Positions 45,400 through 54,800 of a DNA stretch of 64,000 bases are shown one piece after another. The notes below the pieces were generated by a model. That model had not been told where the DNA came from, searched no databases, and saw nothing but the letters and a program-made list of their open reading frames with translations. How positions within the stretch are numbered: the first letter of the stretch is position 1; every line of letters starts with the position of its first letter. The stretch spans positions 1 to 64,000 of the forward strand of contig JACOUB010000034.1 in the NCBI GenBank assembly GCA_016178015.1, in the 5' to 3' direction. The position numbers were made by a program, and so were the translations under genes. This DNA comes from Methylocystis sp. Lineage in GTDB: Bacteria; Pseudomonadota; Alphaproteobacteria; Rhizobiales; Beijerinckiaceae.

Positions 45400-46698
45400 T
45401 CAGTCGAACGCGGTAACGCTCGCCTCGATCTGTCGCCTCTGGCCGCCGCGCTCGATAACAAGCGTGCGCCGTTCATCCGGAGCGCCGTGCAGCGCCGACA
45501 ATACCGAGTCCTTGTCCGCGCCAGGAACGGTCAATCCATCCACCGCTAACAATTCATCGCCGATTTCGACGTCATCGACTGTTGCTCTGTCCGGCGCGTC
45601 GACGCTGGCTTTGCGCACGACGCCGCCAATGAAATAACGCTCCGAACGCCGCACCAAGGTGAGGCCGACCTGATCGAGATCATGCGGGTCGGGCGCGGCG
45701 CGGCTTTGCCAATAGCTCATGCGGTTCGGATAATCGATGGCGAGCTTGAACGGCTTCAGCGCATTGCCGCCAAGCCAGCCGACGACCGGACCCGGCGCTG
45801 CTTTCTGCCAATTGTCCCAAAAGAGATCGCCAATGAGACCGTCGCCGAAACGCCCGAGAATCGGCCCGGTTCCGAGAACGCCGATGTTTCTCAAGCGGAC
45901 GGCGCCGATGGCGATTTCCGGGATGCGCGCGATCGTCCCTTGTTTCTCGAAAGCCCAATCGAGCATGTTGTAGTTGGCGAGGCCGACGGCGCCTTCGGCG
46001 CGCCGCCACTCTGGATGCGGCGCGAGCCATTGCTTCACCGTGTCGCCGCGCATCCAACTGTAACCAGAGCCTGCGTCGATGACGACGGGATAGGTTCTGC
46101 CGTCGACCATCGCGTCGACCGTGACCAGACCCGTCTTCGGGTTGAGTGCGATGGGAACGGCGACGCCCTCCGGCTTCTTCGCGCCGGGGCGCGCCAGCGT
46201 GAGCGTGCGGCGCTCGTAGTCGAGCGTCACGACATAGTCTTGCAAGACGCTGGCCGGCAGCATGGCTTCGACCAAATGCGGCGAGAAGAGATATTCGAAA
46301 TCCAGGATGCCGTCGCCGACGGCGATGGCGTCGACGGCGCTGGCCGGCGCCTCGATCGCACTATCGCCGAGCCGCATCTTAAGCGGGAGACCGCGATCGA
46401 TCTGCAATTCGCGATACAGCGGTTTGGTGAGTGTTGGCGCGGCCATGCCCATGTTGAACCAGGCGAGCGCCGTGCGCGAGCCGCCGTCCGGCGTCGCGAA
46501 AGCCACGTTCACCAGAATTCGCTGCGCGTCGAGAATGAAAGGAACGGTGGCGGAGGCAATGACTCGCTCGTTTCGAAGCGCCGCCGCCGGCGCCGTCGCA
46601 ACCACCCTGTCGACGCCCGCTTGTTCAGCGAACGCGCAAGCGCCAAGCGACAGCAGGGAGCAAAGCGACGCCAGTCGAACCATGTCTCTTGCCAACAT
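45400..46698 (-). CDS. Aspartyl-protease-like lipoprotein with C-terminal PDZ domain
   Basis: 432 residues. The signal segment VRLASLCSLLSLGACAF has a possible lipobox (LGAC). Two retropepsin-like halves appear: one around RTALAWFNMGMAAPTLTKPL, the second around YPVVIDAGSGYSWMRGDTV, where DAGS stands for the usual DTGS. A PDZ-like end follows (DVEIGDELLAVDGLTVPGA). The start is uncertain (46698, 46683 or 46725); 46698 leaves an intact signal peptide. It is downstream of the HTH gene in the same direction. Function unknown. Confidence 0.7.
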   Translation of the reverse strand: MLARDMVRLASLCSLLSLGACAFAEQAGVDRVVATAPAAALRNERVIASATVPFILDAQRILVNVAFATPDGGSRTALAWFNMGMAAPTLTKPLYRELQIDRGLPLKMRLGDSAIEAPASAVDAIAVGDGILDFEYLFSPHLVEAMLPASVLQDYVVTLDYERRTLTLARPGAKKPEGVAVPIALNPKTGLVTVDAMVDGRTYPVVIDAGSGYSWMRGDTVKQWLAPHPEWRRAEGAVGLANYNMLDWAFEKQGTIARIPEIAIGAVRLRNIGVLGTGPILGRFGDGLIGDLFWDNWQKAAPGPVVGWLGGNALKPFKLAIDYPNRMSYWQSRAAPDPHDLDQVGLTLVRRSERYFIGGVVRKASVDAPDRATVDDVEIGDELLAVDGLTVPGADKDSVLSALHGAPDERRTLVIERGGQRRQIEASVTAFD

Positions 46699-46724
46699 AT
46701 TTGCTCTCGTTGAAATACGGACCA

Positions 46725-46961
46725 TCAAACGGCTTCCCGGAATAAATCCTGCTCTTCGTCCGGGACATATTCCATGAGATCGCCGGGCTGGCAGTCGAGA
46801 TAGCGGCAGATCGCCGCGAGCGTCGAAAAGCGCACGCCATTGACCTTGCCGGTTTTCAGCAGCGAAAGATTGGCTTCGGTGACGCCGATGGCTCGCGCCA
46901 GAGCTTTCGAACGAATGCGGCGTTTGGCGAGCATGACATCGAGTCGCATGACGATCGGCAT
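46725..46961 (-). CDS. Small HTH (Xre/YozG-like) transcriptional regulator
   Basis: 78 residues, one helix-turn-helix: VMLAKRRIRSKALARAIGVT, then EANLSLLKTGKVNGVRFSTL and CRYLDCQPGDLMEYVPDEE. Such proteins regularly pair with DUF2975 membrane proteins. Its ATG overlaps the DUF2975 stop by one base (TGATG), so it is coupled. It may repress its own operon through the palindrome at 47604-47636; that is inference. Confidence 0.9.
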   Translation of the reverse strand: MPIVMRLDVMLAKRRIRSKALARAIGVTEANLSLLKTGKVNGVRFSTLAAICRYLDCQPGDLMEYVPDEEQDLFREAV

Positions 46962-47566
46962 CAGATGAAACCATCCCGTTCCTGTTCGATCGCACGACCG
47001 AACTCCATGACATTCGCGATGACGAAAAGCAGTGTGCCGATAACGAGCGCTTGCACCTCGTCGACATGAAACCAGATCGGATCAGTGGTTACGCCCGCAA
47101 GCCAGATCGACCGGTTGGCGAGAAACGGCCCGAATGCGTACGCGACCAGACCAATGCCGGTAAACTTGATGTGACGCGCATTCGCGACGGCGAAGACGAC
47201 GCCATTCGAGTAGAGCCGGAACAATCCGCGCAAGTGAAAGAAAATGAAAATCGCGGGCGCCGTCAGTAGCGTCAGGGCGAATGCGCCGGTCAGACGTTGA
47301 AAGAAAGAAAAGGCCGTCAAAGGCAGGAGACCGGCGCCTGCATCGGGCGCCTGCCCGATCCATACGCCCCCCGGCCCGAAAGCGAGCAGAGGGCCGTCGT
47401 AGAAAAGCACGGCGCCTACGAGCAAAAATGCGAAAGCAATCGCGAGCGTGAGGGCGGCGGTAAACAGGAAGGCGACAACACGGCTACGTCTGCGGATCGT
47501 GCGTCGCGTAGGGTTTTCATCGTCGGCGCCGACCCCTGCCGGCTCGATGCTCACAATGTTGTTCAT
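46961..47566 (-). CDS. DUF2975 membrane protein
   Basis: 201 residues with four hydrophobic segments (VVAFLFTAALTLAIAFAFLL, LTGAFALTLLTAPAIFIFF, FTGIGLVAYAFGPFLA, ALVIGTLLFVIANVMEFG) and the loop GLFRLYSNGVVFAVANARHIK, which marks DUF2975. It is the first gene of a three-gene set: DUF2975, HTH, protease-like lipoprotein. The role of the membrane partner is not known; sensing or restraining the regulator is a guess. Confidence 0.88.
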   Translation of the reverse strand: MNNIVSIEPAGVGADDENPTRRTIRRRSRVVAFLFTAALTLAIAFAFLLVGAVLFYDGPLLAFGPGGVWIGQAPDAGAGLLPLTAFSFFQRLTGAFALTLLTAPAIFIFFHLRGLFRLYSNGVVFAVANARHIKFTGIGLVAYAFGPFLANRSIWLAGVTTDPIWFHVDEVQALVIGTLLFVIANVMEFGRAIEQERDGFI

Positions 47567-47603
47567 TAGTTGGGCCTTATCTCTTGATTCTTTATTCTAT
47601 TAA

Positions 47604-47636
47604 CAAATAAATTATTGTATAGCAATAAATTGTTTG
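47604..47636. promoter_or_regulatory. AT-rich palindrome upstream of the DUF2975-HTH operon
   Basis: CAAATAAATTATTG and CAATAAATTGTTTG pair at 12 of 14 positions with a TATAG centre, 38 bases upstream of the DUF2975 start. The local AT content is far above the genome average. It fits an operator/promoter for the HTH protein; no direct evidence. Confidence 0.5.
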
Positions 47637-47818
47637 ATTGTGCAGATAATTTTCGCCAAGCTGTTGAATGAATGTGTCCTTCGTTACCGTATGAGAGCAT
47701 GTCGGGGCGGAGTGTGGGTGGTTACGCCGGCAGTCGACATCCTTCAAAATGCCCGTTTCATCCCCTTCATTGCCTCCTGGCGTTTGCTGAACTAATACCA
47801 GCGGCGAGAAACATTCAG

Positions 47819-47962
47819 CCGTCATGCCCGCGCTCGTCGCGGGCATCCACGCCGGGACGTGACAAGAAATCTTCGAAGGGAAGCGGAAACGCTCTGCCTC
47901 TTCTTGAAAACACGTTGCAGCTTCTCGGCGTGGATGGCCGGGACAAGCCCGGCCATGACGCG
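47819..47962. repeat. REP-B element
   Basis: Starts CCGTCATGCCCGCGCTCGTC and ends GGACAAGCCCGGCCATGACG; same orientation as 31621. It lies in the 467-bp gap between DUF2975 and the chorismate mutase gene; the remaining bases show no gene. Confidence 0.88.
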
Positions 47963-48033
47963 CTGACGGGTCAACATTTCGCACTGATGGTTATAAGACA
48001 GTCTACCGCCCCAACCTTACAGCACCCGCGCCG

Positions 48034-48912
48034 ATGCGAGACCATGCCCTGTTGAACTTGGAGACCGAAGCGCTCAGCGGACTGCGCGCCGAGATCGATC
48101 GCATCGATCTCGAGATGCATCGGCTGTTGATGCAGCGCGGCGAGATCATCGACCGGCTCATCGCGGTCAAGCGGAACCAGGGCGGCGGCTCGGCCTTTCG
48201 CCCCGATCGCGAGGCGCAGATGATGCGCGCCCTCGTCGAGCGCCATCGCGGACTGCTGCCGCTCGACACCGTGGAGAGTATCTGGCGCATCATCGTCTCG
48301 ACCTTCACCTACGTTCAGTCGAATTACTCCGTTCACGCCGACGACTCGGGCGGCGACGTCGCCATGCGCGACTGCGCCCGCTTCCATTTCGGCTTCACCG
48401 TGCCCTATGTGACGCATCACGGCGCTGCCGCGGTCATCAACGCCGTGGCGGCTTCGCAGGGCGATCTGGGCGTCATGAGATCGGCGGGCGCCCTCAACGA
48501 CGGCGCCTGGTGGATGCGTCTCATCGGCGCGGAAGCGCCGAAGATCATCGCGCGCCTGCCGTTCGTCGAACGTCCCGACCATCCAGCCGGCCTGCCCGTG
48601 TTCGTCGTCGCCAAACCGCTCGCCGACGCCGCCTCGCAGGACATCGCCCTCCATGCGATCTCGTTGCCGCGATGGCTTCACTCCATCCCCGCCGCGATCG
48701 GCGGCCTCGAGGGAGAAATCCTCGGCAGCGCGCCGGACTCTGGCGGCCTCTCGCTGCTCGTCGCGGCGCCCGGCCGCGTGCGAGCCGAGGACTTCGAAAG
48801 AGAGCTGCAGCAGGCCGGCGCCGACCGACCTTGCGTCGGTGGCATCGGCAGCCACGCCGTCCGCTTCGAGCTCGATAAGGCGCGCAGCGGCGTGTTCGCG
48901 CCAAGGAGCTGA
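48034..48912 (+). CDS. Chorismate mutase-domain protein of the hisC-tyrC operon
   Basis: 292 residues. An AroQ-type domain fills the first 95 (LRAEIDRIDLEMHRLLMQRG, VKRNQGGGSAFRPDREAQMM, SIWRIIVSTFTYVQSNY). The remainder contains a periplasmic-binding-like or prephenate-dehydratase-like region (FHFGFTVPYVTHHGAAAVIN, GDLGVMRSAG) but lacks a recognisable TRF dehydratase motif, so it is not a full P-protein. It opens the operon with hisC and tyrC, leading chorismate to prephenate. The ATG at 48034 has only a weak ribosome site. Confidence 0.82.
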   Translation: MRDHALLNLETEALSGLRAEIDRIDLEMHRLLMQRGEIIDRLIAVKRNQGGGSAFRPDREAQMMRALVERHRGLLPLDTVESIWRIIVSTFTYVQSNYSVHADDSGGDVAMRDCARFHFGFTVPYVTHHGAAAVINAVAASQGDLGVMRSAGALNDGAWWMRLIGAEAPKIIARLPFVERPDHPAGLPVFVVAKPLADAASQDIALHAISLPRWLHSIPAAIGGLEGEILGSAPDSGGLSLLVAAPGRVRAEDFERELQQAGADRPCVGGIGSHAVRFELDKARSGVFAPRS

Positions 48913-48915
48913 AGC

Positions 48916-50037
48916 ATGACGAGACCCGTCCCTCGTCCCGGCGTGTTGGCGATCGACCCTTACGTGCCGGGCAAGAGCCCGGCGCCGGGTGCGGCGCGCG
49001 TCTTCAAGCTTTCCGCCAACGAGACGCCGCTCGGTCCGTCGCCCGCGGCGATCGAGGCGCTGCGCAAGCTCGCGCCCGACATCGCCGCCTACCCGGACGG
49101 CGCCGCGACGCGCCTGCGGCGCGCCATCGGCGTGCGCTACGAACTCGATCCGGCGCGGATCGTCTGCGGCGCCGGCTCCGACGAAATTTTCGCGTTGCTC
49201 GCCCATGCCTATGTCGGGCTGGGCGACGAGGGCGTCTACAGCCAACACGGCTTCCTCGAATACAAAATCGTCATTCTGGCCGCCGGCGGCGCGCCGATCG
49301 CGGCGCCGGAGACGAATTACACCGCCAGCGTCGACGCCATTTTGGCGAATGTGACGGACAAGACGAAAATCGTCTTTGTGGCCAATCCCAACAACCCGAC
49401 CGGCACGTTTTTGCCCGTCGCCGAAATCAACCGGCTGGCGCGTTTGTTGCCTTCCGACGCATTGCTCGTCTTGGACGGGGCTTATGCCGAATACGTCCGT
49501 CGCGACGATTACGATGCGGGAATAGAGCTCGTTTCCGCAAGCGAGAACGTGGTGATGACGCGCACCTTCTCGAAAATTTTCGGCCTCGCCGGCCTGCGCC
49601 TCGGCTGGGCGTATGCGCCGGCGCATGTGTGCGACGCGTTAAACCGCATTCGCGGGCCCTTCAATGTGAGCAGCGCCGCGATCGAAGCCGGCGTCGCGGC
49701 GCTCGCCGACGTCGCGCATATCGATGCGGCGGCGGCCCACAATGACCGCTGGTTGCCCTGGCTCACGCGCGAAATTCGCGGCCTCGGCCTCGATGTGCTG
49801 CCAAGCGTCGCCAATTTCATCGCCATTCGTTTCCCGCTCGAGGCGGGACGAACCGCCGCCGACGCCGATCGATTTCTCACCGCGCGCGGCCTCGTGCTGC
49901 GCGAGATCGGCGCTTATGGCATGCCCGAATTCCTGCGCCTCACCGTCGGGACGCAGGAGGCCAACGAGCTCGTCGTCGCGGCTCTTTCTGAGTTCATGCG
50001 CGGCGCGGGGACGCGTGCGAGAGCGGCGCATGGCTGA
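48916..50037 (+). CDS. hisC: Histidinol-phosphate / aromatic aminotransferase
   Basis: A fold-type I PLP transaminase of 373 residues. [44 protein letters not shown] and the PLP lysine in [19 protein letters not shown] are complete. In this operon it likely acts on aromatic keto acids as well as imidazole acetol phosphate. It starts 3 bases after the chorismate mutase gene and overlaps tyrC by 8 bases. Confidence 0.93.
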   Translation: MTRPVPRPGVLAIDPYVPGKSPAPGAARVFKLSANETPLGPSPAAIEALRKLAPDIAAYPDGAATRLRRAIGVRYELDPARIVCGAGSDEIFALLAHAYVGLGDEGVYSQHGFLEYKIVILAAGGAPIAAPETNYTASVDAILANVTDKTKIVFVANPNNPTGTFLPVAEINRLARLLPSDALLVLDGAYAEYVRRDDYDAGIELVSASENVVMTRTFSKIFGLAGLRLGWAYAPAHVCDALNRIRGPFNVSSAAIEAGVAALADVAHIDAAAAHNDRWLPWLTREIRGLGLDVLPSVANFIAIRFPLEAGRTAADADRFLTARGLVLREIGAYGMPEFLRLTVGTQEANELVVAALSEFMRGAGTRARAAHG

Positions 50038-50977
50038 AAACGTGGCGATCGCGCCGCCAGGCGCATTCGAACGAATCGCGCTGATCGGCCTTGGCCTCAT
50101 CGGCTCGTCGATCGCGCGCGCCGCGCGACAATTCGATGCGGCGGCAAAGATCGCCGCGCTCGACGCCTCGCCAGAGGTCTTGGCGCGCGTGCGCGAGCTC
50201 GGCATCGCCGATGAAGCGAGCGACGATCCCGCTGTCGCCTTGCGCGGCGCCGATCTCGTCATCCTCTGCGTGCCGGTTGGCGTGTGCGGCGAGGTTGCGC
50301 GCCAGATCGCGCCCTTTCTCGAACCCGCCGCCATTCTGTCGGACGTTGGCTCCGTGAAGGCTTCGGTCGTCGCGCAGGTCGCGCCGCATGTTCCGCAAGG
50401 GGTGCAGTTCATTCCCGCGCATCCGGTCGCCGGCACCGAATACTCCGGGCCGGACGCAGGCTTTGCGACATTGTTTCAAAACCGCTGGTGCATCTTGACG
50501 CCGCCGGAAGGGGTCGACGCCCACGCCATCGCAAGGCTGGCGGCTTTCTGGACGCGGCTCGGCGCCAATGTCGAGACGATGAGCGCCGGCCATCATGATC
50601 TGGTGCTCGCGGTGACCAGCCATCTGCCGCATCTCATCGCCTACAACATCGTCGGCACGGCGGCCGATCTCGAAGAGGTCACGCAGTCGGAGGTGATCAA
50701 ATTCTCGGCCAGCGGCTTTCGCGATTTCACCCGCATCGCCGCCTCCGACCCCACCATGTGGCGCGACATTTTCTTGAACAACAAGGACGCGGTGCTCGAA
50801 ATGCTCGGCCGCTTCGACGAGGATTTGACCGCCCTGCAGCGCATGATCCGCCGCGGCGACGGCGACGGGCTGTTCGCCCTGTTCACCCGCACCCGCGCCA
50901 TCCGCGGCGCCATCATCGAGCAGGGCCAGGATACCGCGGCGCCCGATTTCGGGCGAAGGGATGGAGGGAAGGGGTAG
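50030..50977 (+). CDS. tyrC: Prephenate/arogenate dehydrogenase (cyclohexadienyl dehydrogenase)
   Basis: 315 residues, NAD(P)-dependent oxidative decarboxylation leading to tyrosine. [17 protein letters not shown] binds the nucleotide; [30 protein letters not shown] and [15 protein letters not shown] surround the active site. The ATG at 50030 overlaps the hisC end, giving translational coupling. Together the three genes carry chorismate toward tyrosine. Confidence 0.93.
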   Translation: MAENVAIAPPGAFERIALIGLGLIGSSIARAARQFDAAAKIAALDASPEVLARVRELGIADEASDDPAVALRGADLVILCVPVGVCGEVARQIAPFLEPAAILSDVGSVKASVVAQVAPHVPQGVQFIPAHPVAGTEYSGPDAGFATLFQNRWCILTPPEGVDAHAIARLAAFWTRLGANVETMSAGHHDLVLAVTSHLPHLIAYNIVGTAADLEEVTQSEVIKFSASGFRDFTRIAASDPTMWRDIFLNNKDAVLEMLGRFDEDLTALQRMIRRGDGDGLFALFTRTRAIRGAIIEQGQDTAAPDFGRRDGGKG

Positions 50978-51054
50978 GGGCGCCGCGTGCTGATGTCGGC
51001 GGCGAGCCCGGGCTCGATCTGTGATCTCACGGCGCAAAATGTTGGCCCATCACG

Positions 51055-51200
51055 CGCGTCATGGCCGGGCTTGTCCCGGCCATCCACGCCGCGACATGGC
51101 AGGAAATCTTCGAAGGGAAGCGGAAATGTCCCGCCTCTCTTTCGGAACGCGTCGCAGCTTGTTGGCGTGGATGCCCGCGACAAGCGCGGGCATGACGGGT
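51055..51200. repeat. REP-B element
   Basis: GCGTCATGGCCGGGCTTGTC at the left, GCGACAAGCGCGGGCATGAC at the right, 146 bp; inverted relative to 31621 and 47819. The centre GAAATCTTCGAAGGGAAGCG is shared with the 47819 copy. Located between tyrC and the convergent secreted-protein gene. Confidence 0.88.
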
Positions 51201-51251
51201 AAATATTTGTCGGCGTTGGTATGAGAGCGGTTCGCGTCCAGCCAGAAAAAC

Positions 51252-51593
51252 CTAAAAACATCTGACCTGCGCTTCCGCTTGCGCGCGGCGCAAATCGGCG
51301 AGCATATCTTTGGTCATCCGCGAATTGCGGAACATTGCGCCGATCTGGCCCGCCTGCTGGCTGACGCTGGCTGCCGTTTCCGCCGCGACATAGCGGTCAT
51401 AGGGAAGAATGGTGGCGATGAGGTCGATCGAGCAGGAGCATTGCTCGAGCGCCTGGCGCGTATCGCCATTGGCCTTCATGCAGCCGAACACGTAATCCGC
51501 GCGCGCCACGGTGGGATAATCGTTGAGATCGGCGGCGCGAGCGGGCGTCGCGACGGCAAGCGCGAGCATGAGCGCGACGAAAATCTTGTGCAT
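51252..51593 (-). CDS. Conserved small secreted Cys-containing protein
   Basis: 113 residues: signal peptide MHKIFVALMLALAVATPARA followed by a helical domain with ADYVFGCMKANGDTRQALEQ, a CSC motif (QCSCSID), LPYDRYVAAETAASV and the end AQAEAQVRCF. Four cysteines suggest two disulfides or a metal site. I cannot name the family. No partner gene is adjacent; mfd lies downstream on the same strand. Confidence 0.72.
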   Translation of the reverse strand: MHKIFVALMLALAVATPARAADLNDYPTVARADYVFGCMKANGDTRQALEQCSCSIDLIATILPYDRYVAAETAASVSQQAGQIGAMFRNSRMTKDMLADLRRAQAEAQVRCF

Positions 51594-51632
51594 GAGGTTT
51601 CTCTGCGGCGAACGCGACGAGCCCTTAAGGCC

Positions 51633-51735
51633 TAGAGCTTTTTCATGTTTCGTGGAAACAAGAAAAAGCTCTACGTTTTTGTTTTAACGCATTTTCTTCG
51701 CCGAACCGGCGTCCACTTCGGCGGAAAATGCTCTA
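51633..51735. repeat. AT-rich hairpin and alphaproteobacterial intergenic repeat
   Basis: TAGAGCTTTTTC (51633-51644) pairs exactly with GAAAAAGCTCTA (51662-51673). It is followed by GTTTTAACGCATTTTCTTCG, then ACTTCGGCGGAAAATGCTCT, whose halves pair with one another. A worn copy lies near 12776-12840. Confidence 0.75.
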
Positions 51736-51815
51736 GCGCAGACGCCGCGCGCCGACAAGCTTTTGCACGCGGGGTTAGGGCGATCGGGCCGACGCGACGC
51801 CTCCAAGAGCGCTGT

Positions 51816-54800
51816 TCACGCCGCCTTCTTCTCGGCGATGGCCACCAGCGTGCGCAGGATGCGCCGCGCGCCTTCGAAGCGCTGCTTCATATCGTCGAAA
51901 TCGCGAATGAAGACGATGCGCATGTCGGGCCGCACCTTGGCGTGCGCGCCCTCATCGGCGATGAAGCGCACGAGGCCGGCGGGATCGGCGAAATTGCCGT
52001 CGCGGAAGGACACGATGACGCCCTTCGGCCCCGCCTCCACCTTCTCGACATGGGCGCGCCGGCACAACGCCTTGATGGCGACGATCTTCAACAACTGCTC
52101 GACCTGCGGCGGAATGGGGCCGAAGCGATCGATCAGCTCGGCGGCGAACGCCTCGATGTCGGAATCGGCCTCCAGCGTCGACAGGCGCCGGTAGAGTTGC
52201 AGGCGCAAGGCGAGATCGGCGACGTAATCCTCCGGGATGGTCACCGGCGCGCCGATGGCGATGGTCGGCGACCACGCTTCTTCCTGCGGCTCCTCGACGC
52301 CCGCCTTGAGCAGCGCGATCGCCTCGCCGAGCATCTGTTGATAGAGTTCGTAGCCGACTTCCCTGATATGGCCGGACTGCTCCTCGCCCAACAGATTGCC
52401 GGCGCCTCTGATGTCGAGATCGTGGCTGGCGAGCTGGAAGCCCGCGCCCAACGTGTCGAGCGATTGCAACACCTCGAGGCGCTTTTGCGCCTGCGCCGTG
52501 ATCGCGCGGTTAGCAGGCGTGGTGAACAGCGCATAGGCGCGCGTCTTGCTGCGCCCGACGCGGCCGCGCAGTTGATAGAGCTGCGCCAGGCCGAACATAT
52601 CGGCGCGCCAGACGATGAGCGTATTGGCGGTCGGAATGTCGAGGCCGGATTCGACGATCGTCGTCGAGAGCAGAAGGTCGTATTTGCCGTCGTAGAAGCC
52701 GCCGACGCGCTTCTCCAATTCGCTCGCCGCCATTTGGCCATGCGCTGCGACGAATTTCACTTCCGGCGCATTGTCGCGCAGGAAGGCGGCGGCGTCCTCC
52801 AGATCCTCGATGCGCGGACAGACGAAAAACGCCTGCCCGCCGCGATAGCGCTCGCGCAGGAGCGCCTCGCGGACGATGAGCGAATCGAACGGCGAGACGA
52901 AGCTGCGCACAGTGAGGCGATCGATAGGCGGCGTCGCGATCAGCGAGAGTTCGCGCACGCCGGTCAGGGCGAGTTGTAGCGTCCGCGGGATCGGCGTCGC
53001 CGAGAGCGTCAGCACGTGCACGTCGGCGCGCAGCTCCTTTAAGCGCTCCTTGTGGCCGACGCCGAAATGCTGCTCCTCGTCGATGATGACGAGCCCCAGG
53101 TCCTTGAAGGAAACGCCCTTGCCCAGCAAGGCGTGCGTGCCGATCGCCACGTCAAGGCGGCCCTCGGCCAAGTCTTGCCTCACCGCGCGCGCCTCGGCCG
53201 CGCCGACCATGCGCGACAATTGCGCGACCCTTAGCGGCAGGCCCGCGAAACGGACGACGAACGTCTTGTAATGCTGGCGCGCCAGCAAGGTCGTCGGCAC
53301 GACGACGGCGACCTGCTTGCCGTTGATGGCGGCGCAAAAGGCCGCGCGCAACGCGACCTCCGTCTTGCCGAAGCCGACGTCGCCGCACACCAGCCGGTCC
53401 ATCGGCCGGCCCGAGGCCAGATCGTCGAGAACGGCGTCGATGGCCGTAAGCTGATCTTCGGTTTCGTCATACGGAAAACGCGCGCAGAATTCCTCATAGA
53501 GCTCTTGGGGCGGAACGAGCTTCTGGCCTTGCCGCAGCGTGCGCTGCGCAGCGATCTCGATGAGGCCTTTCGCCATCTCGCGGATGCGGTTCTTCATCCG
53601 CGCCTTGCGGTGCTGCCAGCCGGCGCCGCCCAAGCGATCGAGGGGGGCCTCCGCATCCTCGGAGCCGTAACGCGACAACAGCTCGATATTCTCGACCGGC
53701 AGGAACAGCTTGTCGCCGCCCGCGTAATGGATTTCGAGACAGTCATGCGGCGCGCCGGCGGCGGCGATGGTCTCCAAGCCGACGAATCTGCCGATGCCAT
53801 GATCGACATGCACGACGAGATCGCCCGCCGACAAAGCGTCGATCTCGCCCAAGAGATTTTCCGCATGCTTGGCCTTGCGGCGTCGGGACGCCAGGCGATC
53901 GCCGAGAATGTCCTGTTCGCCGACGATTGCGAGAGCGCCTGCCTCGAAACCATGTTCGACGCCGAGAACCGCGAGGCCTGCTCCGCCCTTGCCGAGCGCC
54001 AGCGCCGTCGTCAGCGACGCCACAGTCTCGAGATTGCGCACGCCGTGCTCGGCCAGCACATGGCCTAAACGCTCGCAAGAGCCGTCCGACCAGCCGGCGA
54101 CGACCACGGTTTTGCCGGCGTTGCGAAGCGCGTTGACGTGATCGGCGGCGGCTTGAAACACGTTGACGTTCGCCTCGTTGCGCTCGGGCGCGAAGTCGCG
54201 GCCTGGTCTTGCCGCGCAGTCGATGGCGGATTTGTCAGCGCCCTCGGGCGGCGCAAACGGCGACAGGCGCGCCAGCGCGCGCGCATCGAGCTTTTCGCGC
54301 CATTCGCCGGGCGACAGATAGAGTTCGTCTGGAGCGAGCGGCTTGTAAGAAGAATGAGTGGGATCGGCGTCATGCGCGGCTTTGCGGGCGCCGTAATAAT
54401 CGGCGATTTGCGCAAGGCGTTCGGACGCGGCCTCCTCGGCCAGCGGGTCCAGCGCCAGCGGCGCGCCGGCGACATAATCGAACAGCGTGTCCATGCGCTC
54501 GTAAAACAACGGCAGCCAATGTTCGGCGCCGTGATGGCGGCGTCCTTCGCTCACCGCCTCATAGAGCGCGTCGTCGCGCGTCTCGCCGCCGAACCTTGCC
54601 GCATAGGCCTGACGGAACCGACGCATCGTCCCGGTGGTCAGCCGCAATTCGCTCATCGGCACGAGATCGAGCGAGCGCATCTGATTGGTCGTGCGCTGCG
54701 TCTCGGGATCAAAGCTGCGGATGGACTCCAGCGTGTCGCCGAAGAAATCGAGCCTTATCGGAGCGGGCGCGCCTGGCGCGAAGAGATCGAGGATGCCGCC

